DNA from: Enterobacteriaceae bacterium LSJC7
GTDB taxonomy: Bacteria; Pseudomonadota; Gammaproteobacteria; Enterobacterales; Enterobacteriaceae
Length of the DNA stretch: 64,000 bases
Reading direction: 5' to 3'
Assembly (NCBI GenBank): GCA_000302695.1
Contig: AMFN01000002.1
Coordinates: 745,948-809,947 of the forward strand
Shown here piece after piece: positions 17,405 to 26,054 of the stretch (position 1 is the first letter of the stretch; every line of letters begins with the position of its first letter). Made by a program: the position numbers and the translations under genes. The notes beneath the pieces are model-generated. The model saw nothing but the letters and a program-made list of their open reading frames with translations, had not been told where the DNA came from and did not search any database.

Positions 17405-19023
17405 AATGGCCCCTGGTTGAACAGCGATGCGGCGATACGTTCGGCCAGCATCACGGTGGTCAGATTGGTGGGAGAAGATGTTATCTGCGGAAATAACGCG
17501 GCGTCGGCTACCGTCAATTGGTTGACTCCGTGCACGCGTCCCTGTTGATTGGCGGCCGTAGTCGCGTCGTGCTCACTACCCATGCGCACGGTGCCAGAGG
17601 CATGCCAGCCGGGGGAAAGTAAATTTTGTATTGCGTTGGAAATTACCCGCTCATTGTCAATGATGTTCTCCGACCAGAAGTGAATGCCCCGCAAGTATTG
17701 TGCGACTTCTGGCTGATGGATTATTTGCCACATTTGACGAACCCCGCCTGCGAGACGGGCTATATCTCGTTGGTCGCAGGCCAGGGGGAGATCGATTTCA
17801 GGTAATTGTTGGGCACTGCGGCTGGTAATAAATACCCGGCCACGGCTCTCGGGCCGCATCAACATGATTGATGCACCAACCAGATAAGGGCAATCTGTAC
17901 GGTTGTGAAATCCAGGCACGGTATGGCTGGCAACGTTATTCATTAAACCCAACTGAACATCAACCTGTTGATCAACGCCGCTGCTCAGTCGGGCTGCCAT
18001 CTGTCGCCAGGGCGTTGCGGTCAGGTTATTGTCCGGTTCGGGCAGCGCCCACAGCACGACGGAGGTGTGGTCGGAAAGATTTTTTCCCACAGCAGGTAGA
18101 TTGACTTTTACCGAAATATCCAGCTGTTTCAGATGTCGCGCATCACCAATACCTGAACGCTGCAAAATAGCTGCACTGCCGATAGCCCCGGCACACAGAA
18201 CCACATGTCCGGCGTACAGACTGTGATATTCTCCATGCTCCAGGACCTTCACACCGATGGCACAGAGGCCATTGAATAACACCTGCTCTACTTCAGCTTC
18301 TGTCAGGATATACAGGTTTTCCCTTTGGCGAACTGGGGCAAGGTAACTGCGATATAAATCGCAGCGTTCAGCGCCGGCGATAACATTTGCTGGAACAGCT
18401 CCGACAGCTTCTCCCTCTCCACTGTTCAAATCATCGACCAGTGGAATCCCCCGTTTCTGACAGGCTTCGGCAAATCCATTCTCCAGCGGCAGAACCTCTC
18501 GCGGACGCAATAGTTTTAGCGGGCCGTCACTGCCATGTTCACGTCGCTGTCCATAATCAACATCATTTTCCAGATGGTTGAACCAGGGGAGGACCTGATC
18601 CCAGCTCCAGTCGGTACAGCCAAGCTCTACCCAGCGCTGGAAATCTGAAGGAAATGGGCGTAGCGCTACGGCACCGTTGATTGCAGATGAACCACCCATA
18701 ACCTTACCCAGACGGTAGGCAAAAGATTTACGACGGCTGACGTCAACAGGAGCCTGCTGCGGTGCAAGTTGGGCCTCATAGCGTGAAGGGCCATGCACAT
18801 TAGCCTGGTAATGCCAGTTGTATTCTTCGAGTACCAGACGTGAAGCATCACGTAGCGGGCTGTTTGGCATATGAACATCAGAATCCCGCCCGGCTTCAAT
18901 CAAAAGTACCGAATATTTCCCCTGTTCTGAAAGGCGTGACGCCATTACGCTACCCGCAGAACCCCCACCTACCACGATAAAATCGACCTGTTGTGGCACG
19001 TCTGTGCAGTTAAAATGATTCAT
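17401..19023 (-). CDS. GMC-family FAD oxidoreductase (HlmD-type)
   Basis: 540 residues, glucose-methanol-choline oxidoreductase resembling choline dehydrogenase: N-terminal FAD Rossmann motif in DFIVVGGGSAGSVMASRL, second signature GKVMGGSSAINGAV, and a C-terminal segment (WHASGTVRMGSEHDATT) with the active-site histidine. Its place in a pathway with an NRPS and an ACAD matches HlmD, a proposed four-electron-oxidation partner in forming the ene-dithiol ring system. No betaine genes are adjacent. Start and stop overlap both neighbours by four bases (ATGA), so it is translationally coupled to the NRPS gene. Confidence 0.83.
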   Translation of the reverse strand: MNHFNCTDVPQQVDFIVVGGGSAGSVMASRLSEQGKYSVLLIEAGRDSDVHMPNSPLRDASRLVLEEYNWHYQANVHGPSRYEAQLAPQQAPVDVSRRKSFAYRLGKVMGGSSAINGAVALRPFPSDFQRWVELGCTDWSWDQVLPWFNHLENDVDYGQRREHGSDGPLKLLRPREVLPLENGFAEACQKRGIPLVDDLNSGEGEAVGAVPANVIAGAERCDLYRSYLAPVRQRENLYILTEAEVEQVLFNGLCAIGVKVLEHGEYHSLYAGHVVLCAGAIGSAAILQRSGIGDARHLKQLDISVKVNLPAVGKNLSDHTSVVLWALPEPDNNLTATPWRQMAARLSSGVDQQVDVQLGLMNNVASHTVPGFHNRTDCPYLVGASIMLMRPESRGRVFITSRSAQQLPEIDLPLACDQRDIARLAGGVRQMWQIIHQPEVAQYLRGIHFWSENIIDNERVISNAIQNLLSPGWHASGTVRMGSEHDATTAANQQGRVHGVNQLTVADAALFPQITSSPTNLTTVMLAERIAASLFNQGPL

Positions 19024-22000
19024 GCTGTCGCTCCCGGAGTAAGGATTCGAGCAAAATCACGAATGCTGGCATTCATAAACAGGCCTTCAATCATCTCCTG
19101 TTCACCTACGCTGCTGACACTGAAGTTTTTACGCACCGCGCTCAATATCCCGACTGCATGGAGCGAGTCGCCACCGATATCGAAGAAGCCGTCGTTTACA
19201 TTAAAATCACAGTGTTTAAGCTGTTCAGACCAGAGGTCAAACAGGCGGGATTCCAGTTCATCGACCGGTTCATCTTTGGTTTCCACTTCTGTGCAGGTCC
19301 ACGGAAGTGGGAGCGATTTGCGGTCGACTTTTCCATTGGCAGTCAGTGGCATTTGCACCATGAGTTGTAGCCAGGTGGGAATCATATATGAGGGCAGTTG
19401 TGCACGAGCTAAATCGCGTAATTCAGCTTCCAGCGCCTGCGGCTGTTCAGGAATAACACCGCCTGAAGCGACAATCCATGCAGCCAGCTGCTTCTGCCCT
19501 GTTTTAGGATGCGCTACCGCATCAATTACAACATGGCTTACTTGATTATGCGTGAGCAGGCAGGCTTCGATTTCGCCAGGTTCAATGCGATAACCGTTGA
19601 TTTTGAGCTGGTTGTCTTCGCGCCCAAGGATCTCTATCAGTCCATCATCAATATAGCGACCAAGATCGCCGGTTCTGTATAGCCTTTCACCGCTAATGGG
19701 GTGGTGGATAAAACGTTGCGCGCTTTTTTCTACATCACCAAGATAGCCAAGCGCCACTCCATTACCGCCGATGTATAACTCTCCCGTGACCCAACGAGGA
19801 CAGCTGCTCATCCACTCGTTGAGCACATAGAAACGCTGATTAGCCAGCGGCTTGCCATAAGGAATGCTCTTCCAGTGGCGTTCGACTTCATTAATGGGAT
19901 AGACAATTGACCATATCGAGCCTTCTGTGGCACCCCCCAGGCTGACCACATGAATGCCGTCAACAGCGGCTTTAATCTGCGCGGGAAGATCTACTGGAAT
20001 CCAGTCTCCACTCATCAGTACCAGGCGCAATGAAGAACCCAGGCTATCACCAGCCTGCTCGATCAGCGCTTTAACAGGAGCAGGAACGCTGTTCCACAGG
20101 GTCACTTGATGCTGAACAACCTGATCTGCCCAGCTTTTCGGGTCGTTGGGGAGTTGAGGGGCGTGAAATACCAGGCTGCCACCAGCGCCCAATACACCAA
20201 AGTAGTCGTATACCGACAAATCAAAACCAGCAGGAGCAATTGAGAATACCCTGTCTTTTTCTGTTACATCAAAGCGGCGATTAATATCCAGCAGGGTGTT
20301 CGCCGCATTGCGGTGCGTAATCATTACTCCTTTAGGTTCGCCAGTGGAGCCGGATGTGAAAATGACATAAGCCAAATCATCCAGTTGCTGTAGGGCCGGA
20401 AGTGTTTCAACGCTCACAGAGTTGTTTTTTCCCACCTCAATGTCCAGTGTGAGGCAGTTTGCCCAATCAGCATTGCGCTCGTTGGTTATCAGTGCTTTTG
20501 CCTGGCAGCGCTCCATCAAGCGCTGTTTACGAGCCTCAGGAAGAGCGGGGTCAATCGAAACGTAAGCCGCTCCGGTCAAAAGAACGGCAACGATCGCGGC
20601 AATCATCTCTGGGCTCTGGGGGAATGAAACCGCAACAATATTGCCCGGCTGCAGTTGTAGTCGTTCGTTCAGGACTGCAGCCGTTGAGTGAGCCATGGAG
20701 GCCAATTCGGCAAAACTGACCTGCCTTTCCCCCTGAAGGATTGCAGGTTTCTCTGGCCATTTTTGCGCTGCGCTTAGAACCAGGTGGTGTAAGAGTTGGG
20801 GCTGCAAGTCAACTGACGTGTCATTTGCCGCATTCCGCTCCCTGGCATCCTCGGCTGGAAGCTCGACCAGCGTTTGCTGGTTGTGCCAGATTTCTGACTC
20901 GTTTGCACAACGTTGCAGGAGGTTAACCGTTGCTTCCTGCATCGCTTCGATCATTCCATCCGGGAACAGGCCATCGACCACGTTCCAGTTCATGACCAGG
21001 TCGCCATTAATGCGTAACAGCTGATTTTCGAGCCATATGCCTGCCGTTTGCGTATGAGTAAAGACCTGACGAGCAGTCCCTTCCCAGTTGTAATCGGTGA
21101 AGATATCGCGCAGCTCTGCATTGAGAGTATTGCTAAAGACCACGGGCATAGAAACGGCTCTACCTGTCCCGCTCAGTTGCGTCAGTTCGCGTAACGCCTG
21201 CACGCCATTGTAAGATGAGTGCCAGCGAGTGAGTATCATCTCTGACTGAAGCTCGATCAGTCGAGAGCCAAACGTATCCTCAGGCTGCTCTTTAATATTA
21301 AGAAGACCGGACTGCAAATAGTTTCCAACGTTATTCTCACATTCACCGAAGTGACATCGCCGACCATGATGAGTAAGCATCAAAGTAAACTCAGCTTTTT
21401 GCGACCACTGGCGCAAAGTCTGGATCCAGCAACCCAGGAATAGCGTTTCCATAGTGATACCCTGCGCGAAGCAGATTTCACGCAGCTTGTTGACCAACCC
21501 AGCAGGGATGGTTCGAGAGAGAGCTGAAAATTGAGGGTTCTTAATTAACTCTGGAGACTGTTTGAGCGGGAGTTCTGGAGCAGGCAGAACATGCTGGAGT
21601 TTATTTTTCCACCATTCCTTATCACGTAATCCTTGTACACTCTGTATAAGCTGTTTCTCCGCCAGAATATGATCGGCGAAGCTGAATCTGGAAACTTTTT
21701 TGTTAGTGCCTTTATTTTTATAAAATTCCCACCAGTCGCGCATGATAATTTTTACACTGTGCAGGTCCAGAAACAGCAGCTCAAAAGCAAAATGCAGGCG
21801 AAGGCAATCTTTGTTTAACTGAGTTGCCTGAATATTAAAAGGTGGGGATTGCTCAAGGGAGCGCAGTTCGCCTGTCATGTTCTTTCTCAACAGGGATAGG
21901 TACGCTTGCTGTCCTGCCTCATCTTCATGGCACAAATCTTTTACGTCGATAGTATAGGTGGTGGTTTCGCTACTAATACGCTGACGTCCCCCGTCGATAA

Positions 22001-22367
22001 GCTGTGCATTCAGCATCGGGTGACACTCCAGTGTTTTATTCAGAGCATCATTAAGTTCTGCCAGGTTAACTTTATATAATTCCAGTTCAAAGTAGTATTG
22101 TGTGGCAATTCCACCCAGGGTAATTCCCGCATTTCTTCCCATCAGACTTGCATATTGCATATCTGTCAATGGAAACGATTCAGTATGGTCTTTCCTGTCT
22201 ACTAATGATAAATAATCTTCTTCAACAGGGAATTTCCCATTCAATAATTCAAGAACCTTGCTCGCATGACGTGCGACGTCTTGTGCGTTATAGGTTGTTG
22301 CCGTATTTTCAGTAGGGATAGTCATCTTGAGGCCAATCTTATCTGCTGCGTTGAGAAAAATTTGCAT
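19020..22367 (-). CDS. single-module NRPS, Cy-A(Cys)-PCP (HlmE-type)
   Basis: 1115 residues. Condensation/heterocyclisation domain at about 60-490, adenylation domain about 520-1020, carrier domain about 1030-1110 with the phosphopantetheine serine at 1068 (DIGGDSL). The adenylation pocket residues read D716 L717 Y720 N759 L784 S786 L810 I818 W819 K1013, i.e. DLYNLSLIWK, the established cysteine code. The Cy motif DxxxxDxxS reads E196, D201, S204, so its first aspartate is replaced by glutamate. There is no thioesterase domain. Architecture and specificity equal HlmE, which forms the Cys-Cys backbone of holomycin. AGGAG seven bases before ATG 22367 supports this start over ATG 22325. First gene of the seven-gene minus-strand run. 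Confidence 0.92.
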   Translation of the reverse strand: MQIFLNAADKIGLKMTIPTENTATTYNAQDVARHASKVLELLNGKFPVEEDYLSLVDRKDHTESFPLTDMQYASLMGRNAGITLGGIATQYYFELELYKVNLAELNDALNKTLECHPMLNAQLIDGGRQRISSETTTYTIDVKDLCHEDEAGQQAYLSLLRKNMTGELRSLEQSPPFNIQATQLNKDCLRLHFAFELLFLDLHSVKIIMRDWWEFYKNKGTNKKVSRFSFADHILAEKQLIQSVQGLRDKEWWKNKLQHVLPAPELPLKQSPELIKNPQFSALSRTIPAGLVNKLREICFAQGITMETLFLGCWIQTLRQWSQKAEFTLMLTHHGRRCHFGECENNVGNYLQSGLLNIKEQPEDTFGSRLIELQSEMILTRWHSSYNGVQALRELTQLSGTGRAVSMPVVFSNTLNAELRDIFTDYNWEGTARQVFTHTQTAGIWLENQLLRINGDLVMNWNVVDGLFPDGMIEAMQEATVNLLQRCANESEIWHNQQTLVELPAEDARERNAANDTSVDLQPQLLHHLVLSAAQKWPEKPAILQGERQVSFAELASMAHSTAAVLNERLQLQPGNIVAVSFPQSPEMIAAIVAVLLTGAAYVSIDPALPEARKQRLMERCQAKALITNERNADWANCLTLDIEVGKNNSVSVETLPALQQLDDLAYVIFTSGSTGEPKGVMITHRNAANTLLDINRRFDVTEKDRVFSIAPAGFDLSVYDYFGVLGAGGSLVFHAPQLPNDPKSWADQVVQHQVTLWNSVPAPVKALIEQAGDSLGSSLRLVLMSGDWIPVDLPAQIKAAVDGIHVVSLGGATEGSIWSIVYPINEVERHWKSIPYGKPLANQRFYVLNEWMSSCPRWVTGELYIGGNGVALGYLGDVEKSAQRFIHHPISGERLYRTGDLGRYIDDGLIEILGREDNQLKINGYRIEPGEIEACLLTHNQVSHVVIDAVAHPKTGQKQLAAWIVASGGVIPEQPQALEAELRDLARAQLPSYMIPTWLQLMVQMPLTANGKVDRKSLPLPWTCTEVETKDEPVDELESRLFDLWSEQLKHCDFNVNDGFFDIGGDSLHAVGILSAVRKNFSVSSVGEQEMIEGLFMNASIRDFARILTPGATA

Positions 22368-22626
22368 AATCGACTCCTGTGAAAAGCGTTAAACAGCTTT
22401 TTTAAATAAATATGTGTGTTAAGAAATTTGAAAATCATCCATTGAAATGGCCATTCATACTGGGTGTGACCGTAATGACGTCACCCAATGCCGGTGGAAA
22501 AATGACAGTACGCATTAATATATCTTATTGAAATAATGATGATTTCAACCAGCCAGGCCATGTCCGTTATTGCGTGTTAATTAACTAAATGATTTGCATG
22601 GTATTTTTTTAATAAAAGTACAGATA

Positions 22627-22652
22627 AACACTTAATGAAATCATTGAATGAT
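22627..22652 (-). promoter_or_regulatory. third, degenerate copy of the ATTGAAT operator, NRPS side
   Basis: The right half ATTGAATGAT (22643-22652) is identical to the exporter operator; the left half AACACTTAAT matches 7 of 10 at the same 6-base spacing. It lies about 260 bp upstream of the NRPS start, so it could serve the minus-strand operon. Confidence 0.4.
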
Positions 22653-22893
22653 TGAAAATTACATTATTACTTTAGAGGAAGTCAACCATTTGTTTGCAAA
22701 AATTATAAGTATGAAAAAATTTAATCTGTGTGCAGGACACAATTTTCGCCACAATTTCTGTCACACCGTTAGCTGATTTTATTATTTCCGGGAAGTTTTT
22801 TTAAAAGACGATGGATTCAAATTTTTTTGAATTAATGACTTTTTATTTTAGCCATTTTTATAAAAGATGTGAGAGGGGGAGGTAATTAATGAG

Positions 22894-22942
22894 TTGACAA
22901 CAGAATAACAACTGTCATCATTCAATCCATCAATTGAATGAT
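22894..22942 (+). promoter_or_regulatory. exporter promoter with overlapping palindromic operator
   Basis: A perfect -35 hexamer TTGACA (22894-22899) is followed, after 17 bases, by a perfect palindrome ATCATTCAAT-CCATCA-ATTGAATGAT (22917-22942), so the operator covers the -10 region and ends 12 bases before the exporter ATG. The same palindrome lies in front of the ArsR-rhodanese gene. A repressor bound here would block RNA polymerase. Confidence 0.7.
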
Positions 22943-22954
22943 TTTGAGGTAATA

Positions 22955-24382
22955 ATGAGTCAACCAATGCCAGCCAGAGAAATAACTAAAAGCGTTTCTT
23001 CTGACGTGCCGGATGAGGCAATGCATTTCAAAACTAATAAAACGATTATTTTTTCAGTGCTGGCAACCATCCAGGCCACGCTAATATTTACTATTGTGAT
23101 GGTAGGCGTTCCATTACCAGTGATTGGTAAGGAGTTCTCTCTTGTTCAGGCGCAATTGGTTCTGGTAAGTGCTGCATATGGCCTGCCTTTCAGTGGACTA
23201 TTATTATTTGGCGGTCGCTTGAGCGACCGCTATAACGGCAGGGCGATTTTTACTGTTGGGATATTGATTTTTGGGGTGGCTTCGGCCGTTGGGTTTGTAG
23301 CGCCAAATTACGAGACGCTCATCACCCTTCGCCTGATGCAGGGTGTTGGCGCTGCATGTATCGCGCCGGCGTTGATGTCGTTACTGCGACAACTTTACCC
23401 TGTCCCTGGAGATTTCCAGCAAGCTATGGCGACATGGGGTGGTGTTTCAGTATTAGGCGGTGCGGTAGGATTTCTCTCATCAGGTATTGTTACCCACTGG
23501 TTTTCCTGGCGCTGGATGTTTTTGATACCTGTTTTGGTCGCTTTCATCGGTGTGTTTCTGGTTCGCTGGATGATGCCTGCGATTAAGAATAGTATCCCCC
23601 ACCCACAAGGGCTTGACCGGACAGGTGCCATACTGGCAACTCTCGGCATAGTTATTGGTAGTTATGGGCTGATTATGAGCGGGGAATATCCCTGGATGTC
23701 AGGGCATGTTTTAATTCCGTTTATTACGGGTATTTTGCTGCTAAGTGTTTTTAGTAAAATAGAAAAAAACGTTCCCTTTCCTTTGTTGCCACCCAATTTT
23801 ATTCGTCAACCTACCCGACTGATAGGGCTTGCAGGAATACTGCTTGCCGCAGCAGGTATGGGGCTTATAACACTGCTGCTATCTCTCTATCTGCAGCAGT
23901 TTCGCGGCTGGTCTTCGTTTTCTACTTCCATGGCTTTTGTTCCTTATACTTTGGGATTGCTGGTGATGAATCGCGCAGCAGGTCCATTAGTCATGCGTTT
24001 TGGTGCGATGAAAGTAATGATAGCTGGTCTGTTGGTTGGTGCATTGGGGCTGGCATTACTTGCTCAAATAACTCTGGATACGGATTACGGAGTCGGTCTG
24101 CTGCCGGGGCTATTTATTCTGCCTGCTGGAGCATCTCTGGTTTTTTCTGCGTGTGCCGTCCTTTCTACAGATAATGTTCCTTTACAGCAGGCCGGGCTGG
24201 CAGGAGGCGTGATGAACACAGCAATGGAACTGGGGCCGACGCTGGGCCTGGCCGTGTTGATGTCAATTGCGGCCAGCCGCGCGGAGTTAATTAATGGGTA
24301 TGCCTGGGCATTTGGCAGTGCAGCCGTGTTCTATTTAATGGCCGCTGTTCTGGCGTATCTTTTTGGAAGACGTATTCATTAA
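22955..24382 (+). CDS. MFS multidrug-type exporter, DHA2 family (HlmH-type)
   Basis: 475 residues with many hydrophobic spans, consistent with a 14-TM drug:H+ antiporter-2 carrier. The cytoplasmic loop between TM2 and TM3 carries the MFS signature (FGGRLSDRYNGRAIF), and GRITLRLMQGVGAACIAPA-like sequence follows. ATG 22955 is chosen over an upstream in-frame TTG at 22934 because GAGG lies 5 bases before it and the TTG falls inside the operator. Divergent to the NRPS operon; it probably exports the antibiotic and contributes to self-resistance. Confidence 0.85.
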   Translation: MSQPMPAREITKSVSSDVPDEAMHFKTNKTIIFSVLATIQATLIFTIVMVGVPLPVIGKEFSLVQAQLVLVSAAYGLPFSGLLLFGGRLSDRYNGRAIFTVGILIFGVASAVGFVAPNYETLITLRLMQGVGAACIAPALMSLLRQLYPVPGDFQQAMATWGGVSVLGGAVGFLSSGIVTHWFSWRWMFLIPVLVAFIGVFLVRWMMPAIKNSIPHPQGLDRTGAILATLGIVIGSYGLIMSGEYPWMSGHVLIPFITGILLLSVFSKIEKNVPFPLLPPNFIRQPTRLIGLAGILLAAAGMGLITLLLSLYLQQFRGWSSFSTSMAFVPYTLGLLVMNRAAGPLVMRFGAMKVMIAGLLVGALGLALLAQITLDTDYGVGLLPGLFILPAGASLVFSACAVLSTDNVPLQQAGLAGGVMNTAMELGPTLGLAVLMSIAASRAELINGYAWAFGSAAVFYLMAAVLAYLFGRRIH

Positions 24383-24390
24383 GCTGGGCG

Positions 24391-24419
24391 CACAGTGCAG
24401 GGGCGGTGCCTGCACTGTG
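24391..24419. terminator. perfect 11-bp inverted repeat between convergent genes
   Basis: CACAGTGCAGG pairs with CCTGCACTGTG around a 7-base loop, just after the exporter stop and before the convergent ArsR gene end. No T run is visible on either strand, so termination is inferred from position and stem strength. Confidence 0.5.
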
Positions 24420-24450
24420 ATTCTGGCGAAACCGTTGAACTACCAAAAGG

Positions 24451-25116
24451 TTAAAGGTCCACATCCAGTCCGGCTGCTTTCCACTGAGGAAACCCTTCGT
24501 TAAACCGGAGCGCGAGAAAACCTCTCTTTTGCAAAACGTTAACGGCATTAACAGAAAGAACGCAGTATGGGCCACGGCAGTAGGCCACAACAGCCTGCTT
24601 CTGATTAAGCTCAGATAGTCGGCTATCCAGCTCTTCCACTGGAATATTAATAGCGCCAGGCAAATGTCCTGCCTGGTACTCTTCCTGGGGCCGCACATCC
24701 AACAGTGTTACATCACCTGCCTCCAGGCGTTCCAGTAGCTCTTCACGAGAAATCGGCTCCACGTTTTCATTTTGGTTTACGCTGTTAGCTAACAGCATCT
24801 GAATCTCGTGGTGTTGGTATTCTACGTAGTGGCGAATAGCACTCAGTAACTCGCCGACAGGGCCATTTCCCAGACCATAATAAACGTGTTTACCCTCGCG
24901 GCGTGCCTGAACAAATCCCGCACGCTTCAGGTGTTGCAAATGCTGGGAAGCATTTGCAACAGAAAGACTGGCAAGTTCGGCCAGACGTTCAACCGGATAT
25001 TCACCTTGAGTAATGTGCTGTAACAGCATCAGCCGATGACTGTTGCTCAGGGATCTGGCTACATCTGCCCAGCGTGTAAAAACCTGGCGTTGCGCCTCAT
25101 TATTGCGAATTGACAT
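24451..25116 (-). CDS. ArsR-family regulator fused to a rhodanese domain
   Basis: 221 residues. Residues ~10-95 are an ArsR winged helix-turn-helix (RLAELASLSVANASQHLQHLKRAGFV, wing RREGKHVYYGL). Residues ~120-221 are a rhodanese domain with the active-site loop YCRGPYC, i.e. the persulfide-carrying cysteine is present. Such fusions are thought to sense reactive sulfur or thiol state. A palindrome overlapping its own presumed -10 region (25134-25159) is shared with the exporter promoter, so it is the likely repressor of both. Given the dithiol nature of the predicted product, the product itself or a persulfide could be the signal; this is inference. Confidence 0.85.
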   Translation of the reverse strand: MSIRNNEAQRQVFTRWADVARSLSNSHRLMLLQHITQGEYPVERLAELASLSVANASQHLQHLKRAGFVQARREGKHVYYGLGNGPVGELLSAIRHYVEYQHHEIQMLLANSVNQNENVEPISREELLERLEAGDVTLLDVRPQEEYQAGHLPGAINIPVEELDSRLSELNQKQAVVAYCRGPYCVLSVNAVNVLQKRGFLALRFNEGFPQWKAAGLDVDL

Positions 25117-25133
25117 ATTCTTAACATTGCCTC

Positions 25134-25159
25134 ATCATTCAATATAATAATTGAATGCA
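25134..25159 (-). promoter_or_regulatory. operator of the ArsR-rhodanese gene
   Basis: ATCATTCAAT-ATAATA-ATTGAATGCA: left half identical to the exporter operator, right half 8 of 10, same 6-base spacer. Read on the minus strand the spacer is TATTAT, a good -10 hexamer placed about 28 bases before the ATG, which fits autorepression. Confidence 0.65.
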
Positions 25160-25282
25160 ATCATACCAAATTTGATCTGCATGAACGAGTGCTCAATAGC
25201 TGTTCTTGCAGGCAGGTCGCTTTACGCAAAATTTATCCCGTACTCAGGGATACTTGCTGATTGATTGAATATGGAGCTCAAG

Positions 25283-25765
25283 ATGGATTTTTTCTGGCAG
25301 GCTGTAGCGGTAGGTGTTGGTGGAACGGTGATTATGGACCTGTGGGCTTTGATTCAAAAGCAACTTTTTAATATTCCCTCGTTGAACTATGCCCTGGTGG
25401 GGCGCTGGCTGTTGCTAATGCGCAAGGGCAAATTCTTTCACAACACAATTGTCCAGGCTTCTACACAATATGGCGAAAAAATAGTGGGTTGGATGGCCCA
25501 TTACCTCATCGGTATCGCCTTTTCCCTGCTTTTGGTCTTGGTTAAGGGTAATAACTGGCTACAACACCCAACATTATGGCCGGCGCTTTTGATCGGTTTA
25601 GCGAGCCTTGTAGCCCCTTTTTTGCTTATGCAGCCCTGTTTTGGTTTAGGTGTAGCGGCTGCGAAAACACCCGCTCCGTGGGTGGCGCGCCAGCGTAGCC
25701 TGGTCGCACACATTTCCTTTGGCATAGGGTTATGGTTAAGTGCATTGCTTCTTACATACGTCTGA
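25283..25765 (+). CDS. DUF2938 integral membrane protein
   Basis: 160 residues with about four hydrophobic spans, matching the DUF2938 family; function unknown. ATG 25283 is preferred over TTG 25265 and ATG 25271 because GGAG lies 6 bases before it. It is divergent from the ArsR-rhodanese gene and an ATTGAAT half-site (25264-25270) lies in its leader, so it may belong to the same regulon. A transport or membrane-protection role is possible but unproven. Confidence 0.7.
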   Translation: MDFFWQAVAVGVGGTVIMDLWALIQKQLFNIPSLNYALVGRWLLLMRKGKFFHNTIVQASTQYGEKIVGWMAHYLIGIAFSLLLVLVKGNNWLQHPTLWPALLIGLASLVAPFLLMQPCFGLGVAAAKTPAPWVARQRSLVAHISFGIGLWLSALLLTYV

Positions 25766-26054
25766 CATCATTCATTCAGCCTGTTACTCAATAATGATTA
25801 TGAACTGAATAAAAAAACAAGATAAGGTGCATCGGTTGCAAGGCTCGCTTGATGAATTGCGTAGCCTTCTCCGGCATTTGCTGCCGCCTCGGGTCAGTAA
25901 TATTGGTTGGTTCACTGACTGATTTTACTTTCGACACTGCGTGTAGACTCCGTGTCTGGCGGCACGTTAATCACAAAAAAGTTAACGCGTACTTTTTACC
26001 CAAAGCCCCTCATTTTATTCACCACCCTCTATTCACTCCCACAACCCAACCGCC
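25766..26054. other. intergenic region at the right edge of the island
   Basis: No gene supported. The sequence becomes GC-balanced towards nasR. Some ATTCA-rich stretches follow the DUF2938 stop; no mobile-element end or direct repeat could be recognised. Confidence 0.4.

Larger units (their letters stand above)
22368..22954. other. AT-rich divergent regulatory region between NRPS and exporter genes
   Basis: No gene is supported. This 587-bp region is the most AT-rich part of the window and holds the start signals for the biosynthetic run (minus strand) and the exporter (plus strand), together with the two operator-like sites listed separately. Confidence 0.7.

Noticed and set aside
19020-22367. 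Thiazoline siderophore (yersiniabactin/pyochelin-like) synthetase
   Set aside because: Only one module, no salicylate loading genes, no thiazoline reductase and no iron-uptake genes or Fur-like site recognised nearby; the tailoring set fits dithiolopyrrolones instead.
22441-22500. GGGTG...CACCC partial dyad (about 22460-22484) upstream of the NRPS gene
   Set aside because: Only five outer pairs match and the inner bases do not; not distinguishable from chance.
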